Origin: Ridgeia piscesae
Lineage: Eukaryota; Annelida; Polychaeta; Sabellida; Siboglinidae
Assembly (NCBI GenBank): GCA_025642075.2
Contig: JAODUO010001050.1
Location: 99,783-163,782, forward strand
DNA length: 64,000 nt
Direction: 5' to 3'
Below are positions 36,762 to 48,092 of this stretch, piece by piece. Both the position numbers and the translations under genes were made by a program. The stretch's first letter is position 1, and every line of letters begins with the position of its first letter. The notes below the pieces were generated by a model. The model did not search any database. It was not told where the DNA came from and was given only the letters and a program-made list of their open reading frames with translations.

Positions 36762-37813
36762 GTATGTATTGAACCTGTTTATGTTTCGGACATATTGAAC
36801 AAAATCACTCGGTGCAAGTCTAAAAACTGTCTCGGGTTGATTGTTTCCCATATAATTAGTGTTTCTTGATATATTTGAAGAATGCACATTTCCTAAAAGA
36901 TGACATACTTCACACCAAGAAGGACTAATGATGGGCAGTAAACGAATGAGTTTTTAGCCCAGAAGAACATTATATTTTATTAAAAATACATATTCTTTCT
37001 TTATTAAAAACGTTAATCAATACACACTGTTCAAAATGCTATATCAGCTGTAGAGATTGTGACAGGGTGATAATTTTTCTTTTGTATTCCACGTTATTGC
37101 ATCAAGCAGTGACAAATGTACATTTTCAAGTAAATCAAATATTACGATACTAAATTGGGTGCACATTTTGTATTTACTTAAATATATACATCAGTTGCAA
37201 AAACTATGAGAACGTATCTAGTTCGAAAAATCAGTGAAGCTCTTATCAGTCACAACACTTAAGTGACAGGATGTTACATTTTGCTGACATACATCAATTT
37301 TTCAGCATTCAGTTTTGGCCAGTTATATTTGCAAATTCGGGTAATTACTACCCAAACCTATCTGGACTGAAGTGTTATCAGAGGAATAAAGGCTACGTCT
37401 GGTCACTCAAGTGTCTGTAATGGTTAAATATACAGCTTGGATGACAAATTGGTCTTTGAAAGGTGCCCTTGGAGGCAATTGGAAATGCCCCCATTAAGTT
37501 CTTAATGACTGTATTCTCAGTAAATGCTCCTGCACCTCAATGCCTCTAATAACTGTACTTTCCATGTCGGTACCCATTTTTCTTCTGGCACAAGATATTA
37601 AAATTTACTTTCAAATATGTTAGTGTAAAATCTTTGAAATAAAAATTGTGATTTTGATGGATATTGTTGTCTACACTGTAGAGCATACTTGGATGTGTTG
37701 CTGCTTTTGTATATGTCGGTTACGTAATTCTCTGTTAAATAGATTCCTTTCAAAACACTATGTATATAGCTGGTTGCATTATGCATTACATATATGTATT
37801 TGTTTCCATTTAG

Positions 37814-37843
37814 GTGGTAGCTCTGTGTCTGTCACAGATGATG
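37814..37843 (+). CDS. IgSF receptor copy A, linker mini-exon 2 (30 nt)
   Basis: Acceptor CCATTTAG, donor GTAAGT, phase 1-1. Encodes GSSVSVTDD. It is six bases shorter than its sisters because the donor falls at GATG|GTAAGT, where the others read GATGGTACTG|GTATGT, so the splice site has shifted. Confidence 0.68.
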
Positions 37844-38029
37844 GTAAGTGTATGTATTCAGCTTGTTTCTGTTTCGCATGTGTTGAAATGTGCACACTTT
37901 TCACATATTATTTGCACACTATGCAAACCTAAAACCTAACTCGGGTTGATTGTTTCCCATACATTTTGAGTGAATTCAAATATGTGAGAATGCACATTTT
38001 CCAAAAGATGACATACTTCAGGAAGAAAG

Positions 38030-38440
38030 ACTAATTTTTTTTGTACATTCAGCTTCCCGTGTGTCTTTCTTTTCGTGGTCACTCGCCTCTAGTGTATCTT
38101 CCAATGCGTGCCTTTGTCTTTGCGGCTGGAATCTATATCCAGATACTTCTGCATCCGTTAAATGATCCGATTTAGATAATCCATAACAAACACGCCATTT
38201 TAATTTTTCTCTGCGCACAGCGCCTCGAGACGGATTGATGAATAACTAATCTGTGGAGAGGCCTAAGCGTAGTGACGTCATTCTTCGTCGACAATGGCGT
38301 AGCTCATAGTATTTCGATGGCTGGGTGTTTAAAAATATTGTTCAGGTAAACGGCTGGCGTTAAAAAATTGAGTATATGTGGAAATTGGTACTTTATATTA
38401 ACTCTATTAGGTGTACGCCACGAAACCGTTGCCTTTTTTG
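38030..38440. mobile_element. ~0.4-kb insertion in the second linker intron unit
   Basis: Relative to the sister units this stretch is extra. Flanks GGAAGAAAGACTAA and GCCCTTTAACGAATACACTG resume the unit on either side. It is richer in CpG (CGTAGTGACGTCATTCTTCG). Probably a small non-autonomous element; ends not resolved. Confidence 0.45.
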
Positions 38441-39089
38441 CCCTTTAACGAATACACTGTATTCAAAATGCTGTATCAGCTGTAGAGTGCATGAAATGTT
38501 GACAATTTCTTTTCCATGTCATTTTCAAGTAAACCATAATATATATTAGGACATTGAATTCGGTGTGTATTTGTATTTTCTCAAATATGAACATCAATTG
38601 CAACAATGATGAAGAAATATCTAGATCGAAAAATCAGTGAGGCCCTCATCAGACACCAGAAATGAAGTGAGCGGTGCTTACATTTTGCTGACATCAATTT
38701 ATTCTTCAGCATTCAGGTTTGGCCTGTTAAATGAACATATTAGAGTAATTTCTACCCAAACCTATCTGATTTGAAATGTCATCAGAGGAATAGTCTGCAG
38801 CTGAAACTCAGAGCATCTCATAGTTGTTCTTCTCATGCTGGTACCCATTGTTATTCAGGCAATGTATATTAAAATTGACTTTTAAATATGTTAGTGTAAA
38901 ATTCAGGAAATTAATATTATGGTTTTATTGGATTTTTGGATGTCTGCATTGCAGAGGTTACATGTGCATACTAGAATGGATTGCTGTTTTTCTATATGTA
39001 GGGTAACTAATTATATGTTAATTAGATTTCTTTGAAACACTTTCTGTACATAGCTGTTTGTCTTATGCACTGTTTTTGCATATTTTTAG

Positions 39090-39125
39090 GCGGTAGCCAT
39101 CGTTCCGGTGCGAATGATGGTACTG
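39090..39125 (+). CDS. IgSF receptor copy A, linker mini-exon 3 (36 nt)
   Basis: Acceptor TATTTTTAG, donor GTATGT, phase 1-1. Encodes GSHRSGANDGT, closely related to mini-exon 1. Confidence 0.7.
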
Positions 39126-39252
39126 GTATGTATTGAGTTTGTTTATGTTTCTGGCATATTGAAATGTGCAAGTTTTACACAGAACAATTGCATTCTGTGC
39201 AAGCCTAAAACCTATCTCGGTTTGATTGTTTTCCATGTACAGTATTGTTTCT

Positions 39253-39257
<5 letters not shown>

Positions 39258-39346
<89 letters not shown>
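39258..39346. repeat. (TA)n microsatellite
   Basis: Alternating AT of about 90 bp with one TTT break, in the intron after mini-exon 3. The corresponding position in the sister units lacks it. Confidence 0.95.
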
Positions 39347-39349
<3 letters not shown>

Positions 39350-39491
39350 GAATGGCATATATATAAAAAATGACATCATTCAGGAAAAGAAGGACTACTG
39401 TTGTGCAGTAAAGGTTTGACTTATTAACGGGTTTGGTGCCCAGTGTACATCATATTTTATTTCTAATATATATGTTTATTTCTAAAAAATA

Positions 39492-40641
39492 TTAACTCTT
39501 TACTGGGTAGACAGCCTTCTTATTTTACACCCTGCTGTGGGCAGACAATTTAAGATGGCAGCCATCTGTGAATTACGCTGCATATTGCTTGCATTAAAAT
39601 TCTAATAACTCGACAACCGATGCATGAAAACATATGAAATTAATTGCACTGTGCATGGAATGATTGTGTGAATAAAATGTGTTATTAAAATGTATGTGTT
39701 GCAATCAATTACATTTCAGATCTTGAAGAAACCTTTAACAATTATGATGACAAAATAAATAAGCAACTTCATCATGCTACATGTTAAATTTTATTAGAAC
39801 CCACAACAGTGATCCTGTGACTGTGGAACTAATGTAGCCATGTATGTTAGTTTAATCCTAGTAAAACATTTATCACATTTTGACGGTTAGTTTTCAAATT
39901 ATAATTGCTTTTGTAAACAACGCCATAATTTACAAAATGACTATCGTTTACCGATCATATTGCCGAAAGGAATGTTCTTTTAGTATGTAAAATCAACACT
40001 CGAATAACGAAGGATAGCAGACTACTTTGAGTTTGACCTTTCACAAATAAATGCTCCCTTATCAGAAGCAATGTGGCCATAGGCATAGCATAGAACATAT
40101 TAATAAAATACCCTAAAATAAATAAACCAAACGAAGTACAGACTGTGATCCGATCAACAAAATGGCTGCATATTGGCGAAATGAATCTGCCGCCGACGGG
40201 TCATCTTCTTCGTATCTCAACAACGAAAAGTCGCACAAACAACATAGATGGACGATAACACTAACACTATCAGGCCGGTCTCCGTGATCGCTGTAGACAT
40301 TATTCACGTTGCAAACAATGATATCCGACTCGAAATCGTCGAAAAATTATCTCAGTAATATCCGCCAAAGGTTAACTAGACGAATGCACTTCAATATCCT
40401 TCCAAATAAACTCACTTAATTCGCAAACGAAAACAATTGTTCACAAGATGGCGACAGCACATGTTTCCGTGACCTACATAGAGCTTAGATCAGCAGTTTG
40501 AGCTGGCTAGTTAATGTAAAAAAGGATGTGATCGCGGTAAACGAAAGGCCCACGAACTGTGAGTTTACTGGGCGGTTTTGGACGGTCTGCGCGTACGAGG
40601 GGTTGGGCGGTTTTGGACGGTCTGCGCAGTAAAGAGTTTAA
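39492..40641. mobile_element. TTAA-flanked DNA transposon, non-autonomous
   Basis: Bounded by TTAA at 39492-39495 and 40638-40641, with inverted ends CTCTTTACTG...CAGTAAAGAG. The right end has a doubled subterminal motif, GGGCGGTTTTGGACGGTCTG. Removing the insert and one TTAA restores the sister unit's AAAAAAT.TTAAT..ACACTGTT..AATGCT order, which supports the boundaries. A TTAA target is typical of piggyBac and Kolobok elements. No transposase is visible in 1.1 kb. Confidence 0.8.
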
Positions 40642-40799
40642 TATACTGTTTTTATAATGCTGTATCAATTGTAGAATGCACGATATATTGACAATTACTA
40701 TTCCACGTTATTGCATCAAACAGTGACAAAGGTACATTTTCAAGTAAATCCAATATTACGATATTAAATTTGGTGTAAATATCAAGCATTACATGTCTG

Positions 40800-41860
40800 G
40801 TTGAACAACTGGGTTTTTGGCTCAATAATACATGATATTTGATTTCTTCAAGTATGTTTAAAAAAAAGGTTTTTCAAAATGCTGTATCAACTATAGAGTT
40901 TACGAAATTGACCATTTGTATTCCGCGTTATTGCATCAAACTGTGGCAAAGGTATATGTTCATGTAAATAAAATATTATGATACTGAATTTGGTATGTAT
41001 TGTTTTTACCCAAATATGAACATCAATTCCCAAAAAATGTAGACAAAATATAAATTCCAAAAATCAGTTATGCTCTCATCAGTCATCAGACATGAAGTGA
41101 GCTGATCTTACATTTTGCTGACATTCAGTAATTCTTCAGCTTTGGCCAATTAAATTACCAAATTCGAGTAATTACTACCCACATTTATCTGAGTTGAAAG
41201 GTCATCAGAGGAGTAATGGCTACGTCTGGTCACTGAAGTGTCTGTAATGGTCATTGAAATGTCATTGAAAGGTACCCCTGGAGTGCAGTTCTTAATGGCT
41301 GCATTCTCTGTGAATGCTGCTGAAACTCCTAGTGTGCACCTAATAGTTGTGCTTTTCGTTTCGGTACCCATTGTTCTTCAGGCATTTCATATTAAAATTG
41401 ACTTTCAAATATGTAAATGTAAAATATTTGAATTCATGTTATTGTGTTTTGATAGATTTATGGATGTCTCCATTGTAGAGTTTGCATGTGCATATTGGAA
41501 TGGTTTGGTGCTTTTCTATAATTGTTTTATGTCGGTTATCTAACTCTATGTTAACTAGATACCTTTCAAAAACGTTCTGTACATAGCTGTTTGCCTTATA
41601 TTATTACAAACTATTGTGTCGGCAGACTCCTAATACTGGCTGGTGAAGCCACATCTATGTTGAGGGGCTCTCAAAGTATACCATTGTCACAGTTTGATGC
41701 AATAACGTGGAATACAAATGGTCAATTTCGTAAACTCTACAGTTGATACTGCATTTTGAAAAGAGTGCATTGATTAACTTTGTTAATACAGAAAACATAT
41801 TTGAAATCAAACACAATGTATTACTGAGCTTAAAACCCAGTTGTTCAGCCACACCTTTAC
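40800..41860. repeat. Inverted duplication of part of the linker-intron unit
   Basis: 40800-40965 (AACAACTGGGTTTTtGGCTC ... TATTGCATCAAACTGTGGCAA) reappears inverted at about 41683-41852 (TTTGATGCAATAACGTGGAA ... AAAACCCAGTTGTTCAGCC). The unit tip has therefore been copied in the opposite orientation, 0.7 kb apart. Confidence 0.8.
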
Positions 41861-42242
41861 TGTTCGATATTCACACCAAATTTAGAATCGTTTCCATATG
41901 TGAAATCATGCACAAAATCAATGTTCAGGTGTGATGTTAAATGTGTGCTCTTATTATGTGTATTCAGTTGGTACATTTAGCTAACACTGACAGCTTGTGC
42001 TACTTGTGTGATCAATTAGTAGCTGTCCACCGAAGCATGTGCACTCATGCCTGCACGTCCATAGCGGACTAGACGGAAAGTAATCAAAAGAAACTCTAAG
42101 AATACACCGTCTACTTTTAATGAGCAACTGTACTGATTGTAATACGTCTTTTTGGTTAAGTATAATTCATACCCTGAGTCATATTGACTAAAGCAATGTA
42201 AATGTCTTTAAACTGGTGTTGTGTGTGATGTGTTGATGTCAG

Positions 42243-42388
42243 ACATGACTGGTAACACACAGTTTATGTTGACAACAGCAAAAGGTGGACAACTGAGAAC
42301 CGGCTTGATCATAGGCATCACTCTAGGAGCCTTTCTGGTCATCTTCTAATTTATCGACACATTCGTCATCACTAATGGCAAACCCAAG
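42243..42388 (+). CDS. IgSF receptor copy A, transmembrane exon with in-frame stop
   Basis: Acceptor TGATGTCAG, phase 1, so the first codon is G+AC. It encodes DMTGNTQFMLTTAKGGQLRT then GLIIGITLGAFLVIF, a membrane helix, followed immediately by TAA at 42347-42349. Beyond the stop the frame stays open as FIDTFVITNGKPK to a GTAATG/GTAAGG donor at 42389. As it stands, the protein would end inside the membrane with no cytoplasmic tail. This may be a loss-of-function change, a sequencing error or an allele. Confidence 0.68.
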
Positions 42389-43151
42389 GTAATGGTAAGG
42401 ATCTTTGTTCTTCGTCAAGAATAGTGACTTGTCGTGTTTTGGGTTACTTAGCTAACGTGAAACGTTGGGGCGGCATGGTGTATTTCCGTTAATACTTCGT
42501 TCTCCACCATTGGTACTCGGCGCCTATCCCTTAGTGCATAGTGTCCCAATTCTGGTGCTATTTGTCACATTTTCTTGGTTAACATTTGTTTCTAATTCGA
42601 TCAATTTGATAAATGTGTACCTTCCGGGTTTGTCTCAGTCTAATTGGTTTCTATCGTGTTGTCTCTCTGTCTGTCTCTTTATCCACTAAACCTTCTGTCC
42701 TTCTCTCTCAACGTCCTTCCACCCCTAACAACCTCATTTATGTGACTATATTGAGTATATGTAACTAACAGGGACATACTGTGCTTTATATGGAAGACGC
42801 AAAATAAATATTTATTTCTGAAATGGTACCAAGGCAATGCGACTCGCGCCTATACAACGCTGTAAAAGAGATAGCTCAAGCGGGTTCGACCTCATTCATA
42901 CAAAAGTCTATTCGAGAATGAATTTGGATTGTCTTTGTTTTCCGTATTTTCGATTTTAAATTGATGAACATTTGTTTTTCGTAGCTGTTATTTTGTGGTG
43001 TTTGATGATAGATTACATTATTTGTGTAGGTTGTCAAGTTTAGGTTTAAATTTTGAGTTAGAAGAGGACCGAATTTAGTCAAACCACGGGGCTGCGAAGT
43101 GCCACCATTTTGTTTCAACTGCGATGTTCCTTCTCCTTCATTCCGAGGTTT
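42389..43151. other. Downstream intron or flank, nothing recognised
   Basis: Contains a pyrimidine-rich stretch (42655-42715). No domain-bearing frame is seen. Confidence 0.4.
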
Positions 43152-43238
43152 ATGAAAAGTAAACAGTACCGCGTCGAGCGTGTAGATCGTTGGAGATTCA
43201 CACTGTTTCTTGCTGGAGCGGTTTGTGCGTCAACGGAG
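43152..43238 (+). CDS. Candidate first exon with signal-anchor-like segment
   Basis: The ATG opens MKSKQYRVERVDRW then a hydrophobic RFTLFLAGAVCAS segment, ending in GAG|GTAAGA, a good donor, phase 0. The shape (basic start, short hydrophobic core, small residues) suits a signal peptide or anchor. Its phase differs from the receptor exons, so it would belong to another gene. No partner exon in the same phase was found. Weakly supported. Confidence 0.28.
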
Positions 43239-43362
43239 GTAAGATTTTATGGTTGTTTGTTAGAATGTCTGGATTGGCATAACGTCTTCCAATAATGCAT
43301 TATTATAATATGATGAAATATAATTTAGTATAACGTAACACAACACAGCATTACAGATAAAT

Positions 43363-43363
<1 letters not shown>

Positions 43364-43426
<63 letters not shown>

Positions 43427-43475
43427 AGAGAGAGAGGGGAGGGAGAGAGAGCGAGAGAGAGAGAGAGCGAGCAAG
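43364..43475. repeat. (GA)n microsatellite
   Basis: Purine-only AG repeat with a few GGGA and GCGA variants. It directly precedes a SINE head. Confidence 0.96.
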
Positions 43476-43625
43476 CGGAATAGCTCAGAGGTAAAGCTTC
43501 GGACTTTCGAGTAAGAGAACCCGGATTCGAATCCTGTGCTGCGCTGTTAAAACCTTGGGCAAGTTTTTTTCATTATACATTGCTCCAGTTCACTCAGCTA
43601 TATAAATAAGTACCTGGCAATCAGT
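43476..43625 (+). mobile_element. tRNA-derived SINE, 3'-truncated
   Basis: A-box region TAGCTCAGAGGTAAAGC, B box GATTCGAATCC, then GTTAAAACCTTGGGCAA and CTCAGCTATATAAATAAGTA, as in the SINE at 20486. It breaks off after TACCTGGCAA. Confidence 0.83.
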
Positions 43626-43989
43626 TTAGTGTTGATGGTAATGATTTGGACCACGCTGGACATTCGCAGACGTTGCTTGTAGATATGCGAATTAATGAGC
43701 TCCCAAGATTTGGTTATCGTGGGCATTAATAGGGTAGGTGTGTGTCAGGTGGTGCGAAGTCAGAGTTGGCAGCACATAATGTGCGAGGACGGTTCGACCA
43801 GAGATGACTGAAATTAACGAGGTTTTTAAGACCATATGTAATGCTTCCCGTTTGTACTTTAAAGTTTACTTGAGTTTCTGGAATATCCAGCAATAAATAC
43901 TTGGTCCGGATGTGGTGCATTCTAATGATTTGGGGAATCACAAGTAAAGGTGTTTTGTTTCGTACGGTTAAGTCAACCCGGCAGTAAAA

Positions 43990-44340
43990 TGCTCCATCGA
44001 CGATCGTAATTAATTAGTCAGCTATTCATTAATTTATTTTAATTAATTTATTATATAATTTATTACATACCTTTATTATTTTATTTATTCACCACATACT
44101 GGTACTATTTTATATATTAATTTATTATTATTTTAATACACTGTATAGTTGCGTGGTAATTTATGTTGGTATTTTAAGGGAAAATTATTGTTTTTATTAG
44201 CATACGCATATCTTAGCGTTTTATTTATTTATTATTAGTTTAACTCAGTTAGGAATAATCATTGTAAAGCGCCCTAGAACAATTATTTGGTTGGGCGCTA
44301 CATAAGAAATAAATTATTATTATTATTTAATTACCCCGGT
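43990..44340 (+). mobile_element. AT-rich stretch ending in a LINE/SINE 3' tail
   Basis: ATTAATTTATT-rich sequence, then TGTAAAGCGCCCTAGAACAA ... TTGGGCGCTACATAAGAAAT and an (ATT)n tail. The hairpin-forming GTAAAGCGC ... GCGCTA plus a short repeat tail resembles the 3' ends of CR1/L2-type LINEs and the SINEs that use them. The rest of the element is not identifiable. Confidence 0.5.
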
Positions 44341-44407
44341 TATGCGTGTTTTTTTTAATGGCAATACTTTCGCCGTCACTTTAACAATTGATATGCCTTG
44401 CTGTCAG

Positions 44408-44655
44408 AGTGGAGCCTCGACCATATATACTATAGTCTTAGTATAAGATGGGGGGAAATAGTAACCCAGCAGTATGTATCACCAGAAGACGAAAACATCC
44501 ATCCATTATTATATCAGGCAATGATCTCGAACGTATCAGATCCATATGTCCGTGTCTTACTGAAGCCAAGGAATGCTATGATTGATTCAAAGATGTTACC
44601 ATATCTGAGCGAGAGGGAAACTGGCGTAGGAAAGACGAGTCTTTCAGGACCCTGA
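44408..44655 (+). CDS. Candidate exon, unknown protein
   Basis: Preceded by TTGCTGTCAG (possible acceptor) and open for about 80 codons: EWSLDHIYYSLSIRWGEIVT ... SPEDENIHPLLYQAMISN ... VRVLLKPRNAMIDSKMLPYL ... to a TGA. It looks protein-like, with mixed hydrophobic and charged residues and no low complexity, but I recognise no family. A GTAGGA within it could be a donor. It could be a host exon or an old transposon piece. Confidence 0.3.
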
Positions 44656-45056
44656 TGCGCAGTGAGGGATGGGCCTGGGATTGCATACACTTTGAATTTT
44701 GGTTAAGTACAGTACAGCTGCCATCTTTCCGGGTTATCACACAGTCGGAACCGTTAGCACGATTACTGGAAACCGTACAAACCGAGACCCTTGTGCCATA
44801 AACCAGAGATGATATACGCGAAATTCCTGTCCATTCAGAGTGTTCTGCAAGTGGTGTGGTGTGTTCACCCTGGATTCTGATGTATGCAGTGCTATGCCAT
44901 CTGTGTTACTTTCGGCAGCAGTTAAAGTTACACAAATGAATGTCTCATTTGTTGTGCGAAAGTTCAAAGGCCGTCATTATGCCAGAGGACATGCACACAC
45001 CATACAGGGAATTGGCTCTGAAGTGTCAGACATTATGTTTCACAACACAGTCTTAC

Positions 45057-45165
45057 ACAACACACACGCACACGCACACGCACACGCACGCGCACACGCA
45101 CACGCACACACACACACGCACACACACACACACACACGCGCGCGCGCACTCACACACACAATACA
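45057..45165. repeat. (CA)n microsatellite with CG variants
   Basis: An AC repeat interrupted by GC and CG dinucleotides. The His/Thr/Ala-rich frames over it are artefacts. Confidence 0.95.
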
Positions 45166-45333
45166 CTACACATACACCCGCTACTTCTGCCAAATTGGAT
45201 GCCTGTCTCATGCCCCTGGCCAGATGTGATATATTACAAATAACAATAAAATTATGTTAGAAGCGACGTGACTAATAAACGATCTCCTGTACCCTCGGGG
45301 TTCGTCACTAAATAGTGAACTCTTTGTTTTAGA

Positions 45334-45500
45334 TACACCACTCCCCCTGGACGGATGCGTCCAGAGACCAATGCATAAGGACGTCGGTTACTGCCAGGAG
45401 GTGACGACAATCATGGCGGACGCATTAGACGAAATATATACGTACACGGGACAATGCTTCGAATTATTATATCCATGTAAATTGAACAAAATACGCTGAT
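45334..45500 (+). CDS. Candidate terminal exon (possible receptor cytoplasmic tail)
   Basis: Preceded by TTTGTTTTAG. Read in phase 1 it gives (D)TPLPLDGCVQRPMHKD, then VGYCQEVTTIMADALDEIYT and YTGQCFELLY before TGA at 45498. The DEIYTY tyrosines would suit a signalling tail and the phase matches the other receptor introns. The donor of the transmembrane exon at 42388 is in another phase, and that exon already has a stop, so the join is not established. A CAT|GTAAAT inside could be a donor. Confidence 0.33.
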
Positions 45501-46187
45501 TTGGTAGGGATGAACGTTTCCAGTGATGTATATTCTATGAGAATATACTGCTGTCAGCACAAGAAGCAGATGGGAGAAACAACCGCTGAGCCACGTGCGA
45601 AGACCTTCAAATGCAGCCACTGTATCAGAGTATGTGGCTCAAGGATCGGACTGTACAGTCAGAGCAGGCGCTGCAGCAACCCGTCTGACACACTGTGGGC
45701 GCATAACCCATTGTCTCTCGAGACAGAAGGAGGCCAACAACAACAACAATATTCATAACAAACATCAGTTGTTTTGTCAGCTGCCTGTTGTATTCTTGGC
45801 ATATTTGCTGTCAAAATATTGTGGAGGTTTTAGGTGTTGTAATGGACGCCCGCCAACAAATAACATATTTAAATGTTGTATGTTGAATGGTAAATATTGC
45901 ATGGCGCTTGGCATTATGTGCGCATAACAAGGCCACAATAACAAATGACAGAAGTGACATAAATAAATGTCATCGTGCGAGCAACAGCCATGGTCCGCCC
46001 GAAAAGGTCTATAGTACATAGTAGTTTGATGGGATCACTAGAAAGTTGATGGTTAGGTAGGTTTAGCTTTGGCGGTGACGTGATATTTGTTCTACTGAGT
46101 GCCCACTCAATAGGCCATGTACCATCACTATTGGAAATATCTCTGTTAATGACACCTATTTATGACACTTAGTTGCTGTTTAATATT
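45501..46187. other. Intergenic, nothing recognised
   Basis: No gene-like frame. It ends at the target duplication of the integrase transposon. Confidence 0.45.
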
Positions 46188-46235
46188 AAATTGTTCGGAA
46201 GCCTGTTGGTGCCACGGTGAATGTAAATATTTTTT

Positions 46236-46320
46236 TTCTGACAGCCGCCACTTACTTATCGGGCGGCCGCCACTTATTTATCTAGCGGCCGCCACTTATT
46301 TATCTAGCGGCCGCCGCCTA
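46236..46320. repeat. Left subterminal array of integrase transposon
   Basis: Three or four units of GCGGCCGCCACTTATTTATC plus TA. They are inverted relative to the larger right-end array at 48652-48905. Such arrays are likely transposase-binding sites, by analogy with other transposons. Confidence 0.88.
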
Positions 46321-46397
46321 GTCATTAGCCGTCACTCAGTTGTACCAGCTATACTCGTGTTGGTAGTGGGATTTTATCAGAACTGGTGCTGGTAGCC

Positions 46398-48092
46398 ATG
46401 GATCGTGACGTTGATGCTGCTCTATATTTCCACATCGGGTTAAGTTATATTGAAATTGTCGATACCCTGGCCATCAATCACCGCATATTGATTAGTATGA
46501 GGATGCTTAAACGCTCGCTAAGTCGGCAAAATCTATGTCGACGGATACATTACACTGACTTAGTGGAACTAGCCGTTTTTATCCATGAGCAAATCCATGG
46601 TTCCGGGAGCCAGCATGGCTACCGTTGGATGCATCTCAAGTGCCGACAGGCTGGGATGGTTGCATCAAGAAAGGTAGTTTATACACTGATGCAGATTCTT
46701 GACCCTGAACGTATCGAACTCAGGAAAAATGGTCGACTGAAGAGGAGACTGTATTTTGCTAAAGGGCCCAATTACTTGTGGCATGTAGATTCGTACGACA
46801 AACTAAAGCCATTCGGGTTGTGTATTAATGGATGCATTGATGAATTTTCCAGGTATATGATCTGGCTCAATGTATTTCATACAAGTAGCAATCCCAGAGT
46901 GATTGCTGGCTATTACATGGAAGCTATCGGCGAGCTTGCTGGTTGTCCGCAGCTGGTCCGCGGAGATATGGGGACTGAAAATGGTCACTTAGCACGAATG
47001 CAGACATTCTTATCTGGACAAGAGAGTTTCCTATATGGAGCAAGCATACACAACCAAAGAATAGAACGCTTTTGGTAAGTCTTGAGAAAGGAGTGTGCTC
47101 AATTTAGGATGGATACCCTCAGAGCCTTGAAAGACAGATGCGATTTCACCGGTGAAGCAATTGACATAACTCTGATACAGTTCTGTGTCTCCAACTTGAT
47201 GCAGGTAAGACAATGACTACACATTGAATGATTGCCGGCCGGTTCTCCTTTCTAAATGGTGTCCCAAAAATTGTGTGAACACTGTGTTTACCAAGGTCAT
47301 TGAGAACAAATTGCTTCTCTGATTTGACACATATTGGTAATTTAATTATGTGATCTTGAAATCAAAACATTTTCTGTGGAATATTTGTGTTACTGAGATT
47401 TGCAATGCGATACAAGCCATACGATCAATCACTGAATTGGTCACACCCCACACTAATATTGAATATAATTATATGACGGGAATGCATGTTGTGCTACATA
47501 AACGCTAGTAGAATGGGTAATAATTTGTCTATAAATCAAATAGTCCATTTTGAAATGGCTAACTAGTTACACATTTCATGACGTGACATTCGAGTGCTTT
47601 TGAAATTATTCCTTCATTGTCATAATTAACTGACCGTTCGCGGGGTAACCACAATAGACCGCAAGAGGTGTAAATGTTTATATTGTGTTGATGTCTGCCG
47701 TAAGTAAATATACTATTTTGTCTTATTCTTAAATTAAATAATGGCTGCTTTCAGGATGACTTGGACTGCGTTGTGTCAGTCTGGAATAACCATCGAATCC
47801 GTCCCAGTAGAAATGAAAAGAAAACGTTCCACATGGGAGGCCTGTAGTATTATATTCGATGACTGAGGTAGTTGCGACCAGAAGCTACATGAAAGTAGTG
47901 GACCAGAGAGACGCCGATATCTGCAGAACGGAATGTATCTTCCAGGGTGAATGTACCTGCGACCAGGACATGTTTGAACTACTGTTAACGTGTGTGGTAC
48001 AAGAAGAACTTACACCGCCAACAAACGCACGTGAAGGAGTTGACTTATACTACACACTATGGCCCCTAGTCCCGCATGATTTGTTTGGGTAA
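46398..48092 (+). pseudogene. DDE integrase/transposase of IS3EU-like element, two exons
   Basis: Exon 1 (46398-47204) starts MDRDVDAALYFHIGLSY, an N-terminal helix-turn-helix-like region (ILISMRMLKRSLSRQNLCRR). It continues into a retroviral-type integrase core: LWHVDSYDKLKPFG (first Asp), VRGDMGTENGHLARM (second Asp) and NQRIERFW (Glu 33 residues after the second Asp). A TAA at 47076-47078 follows ERFW where the frame otherwise continues VLRKECAQF...VSNLMQ to GTAAGA at 47205. Exon 2 starts at 47755 (phase 0) with DDLDCVVSVWNNHRIRPSRN. It hits TAG at 47845 and resumes in another frame at 47859-48092 (MTEVVATRSYMKV ... LTPPTNAREGVDLYY). One nonsense and one frameshift make it a young pseudogene. 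Confidence 0.85.
47205..47754 (+). other. Intron of the integrase gene
   Basis: GTAAGA donor, TGCTTTCAG acceptor, phase 0, 550 bp. Its presence shows the element is a DNA transposon carrying a spliced gene, not a processed copy. Confidence 0.75.

Larger units (their letters stand above)
35925..41600 (+). repeat. Tandem array of linker-exon/intron units
   Basis: A ~1-kb unit is repeated about four times: near 35925-36900, 36990-38000, 38440-39480 and 40636-41600 (with a partial extra start near 40870). Landmarks are CAAAATGCTGTATCAGCTGTAGA, TTATTGCATCAAACAGTGAC, CATTTTGCTGACAT, ACCCAAACCTATCTG, a CCATGTCGGTACCCATTG-like string, then the mini-exon. The first three units end in a mini-exon; the fourth does not. 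The duplication unit thus carries one exon plus one intron. Confidence 0.88.

Noticed and set aside
43476..43546. Functional tRNA gene
   Set aside because: Same SINE head as at 20486, followed by the same TTAAAACCTTGGGCAA body.
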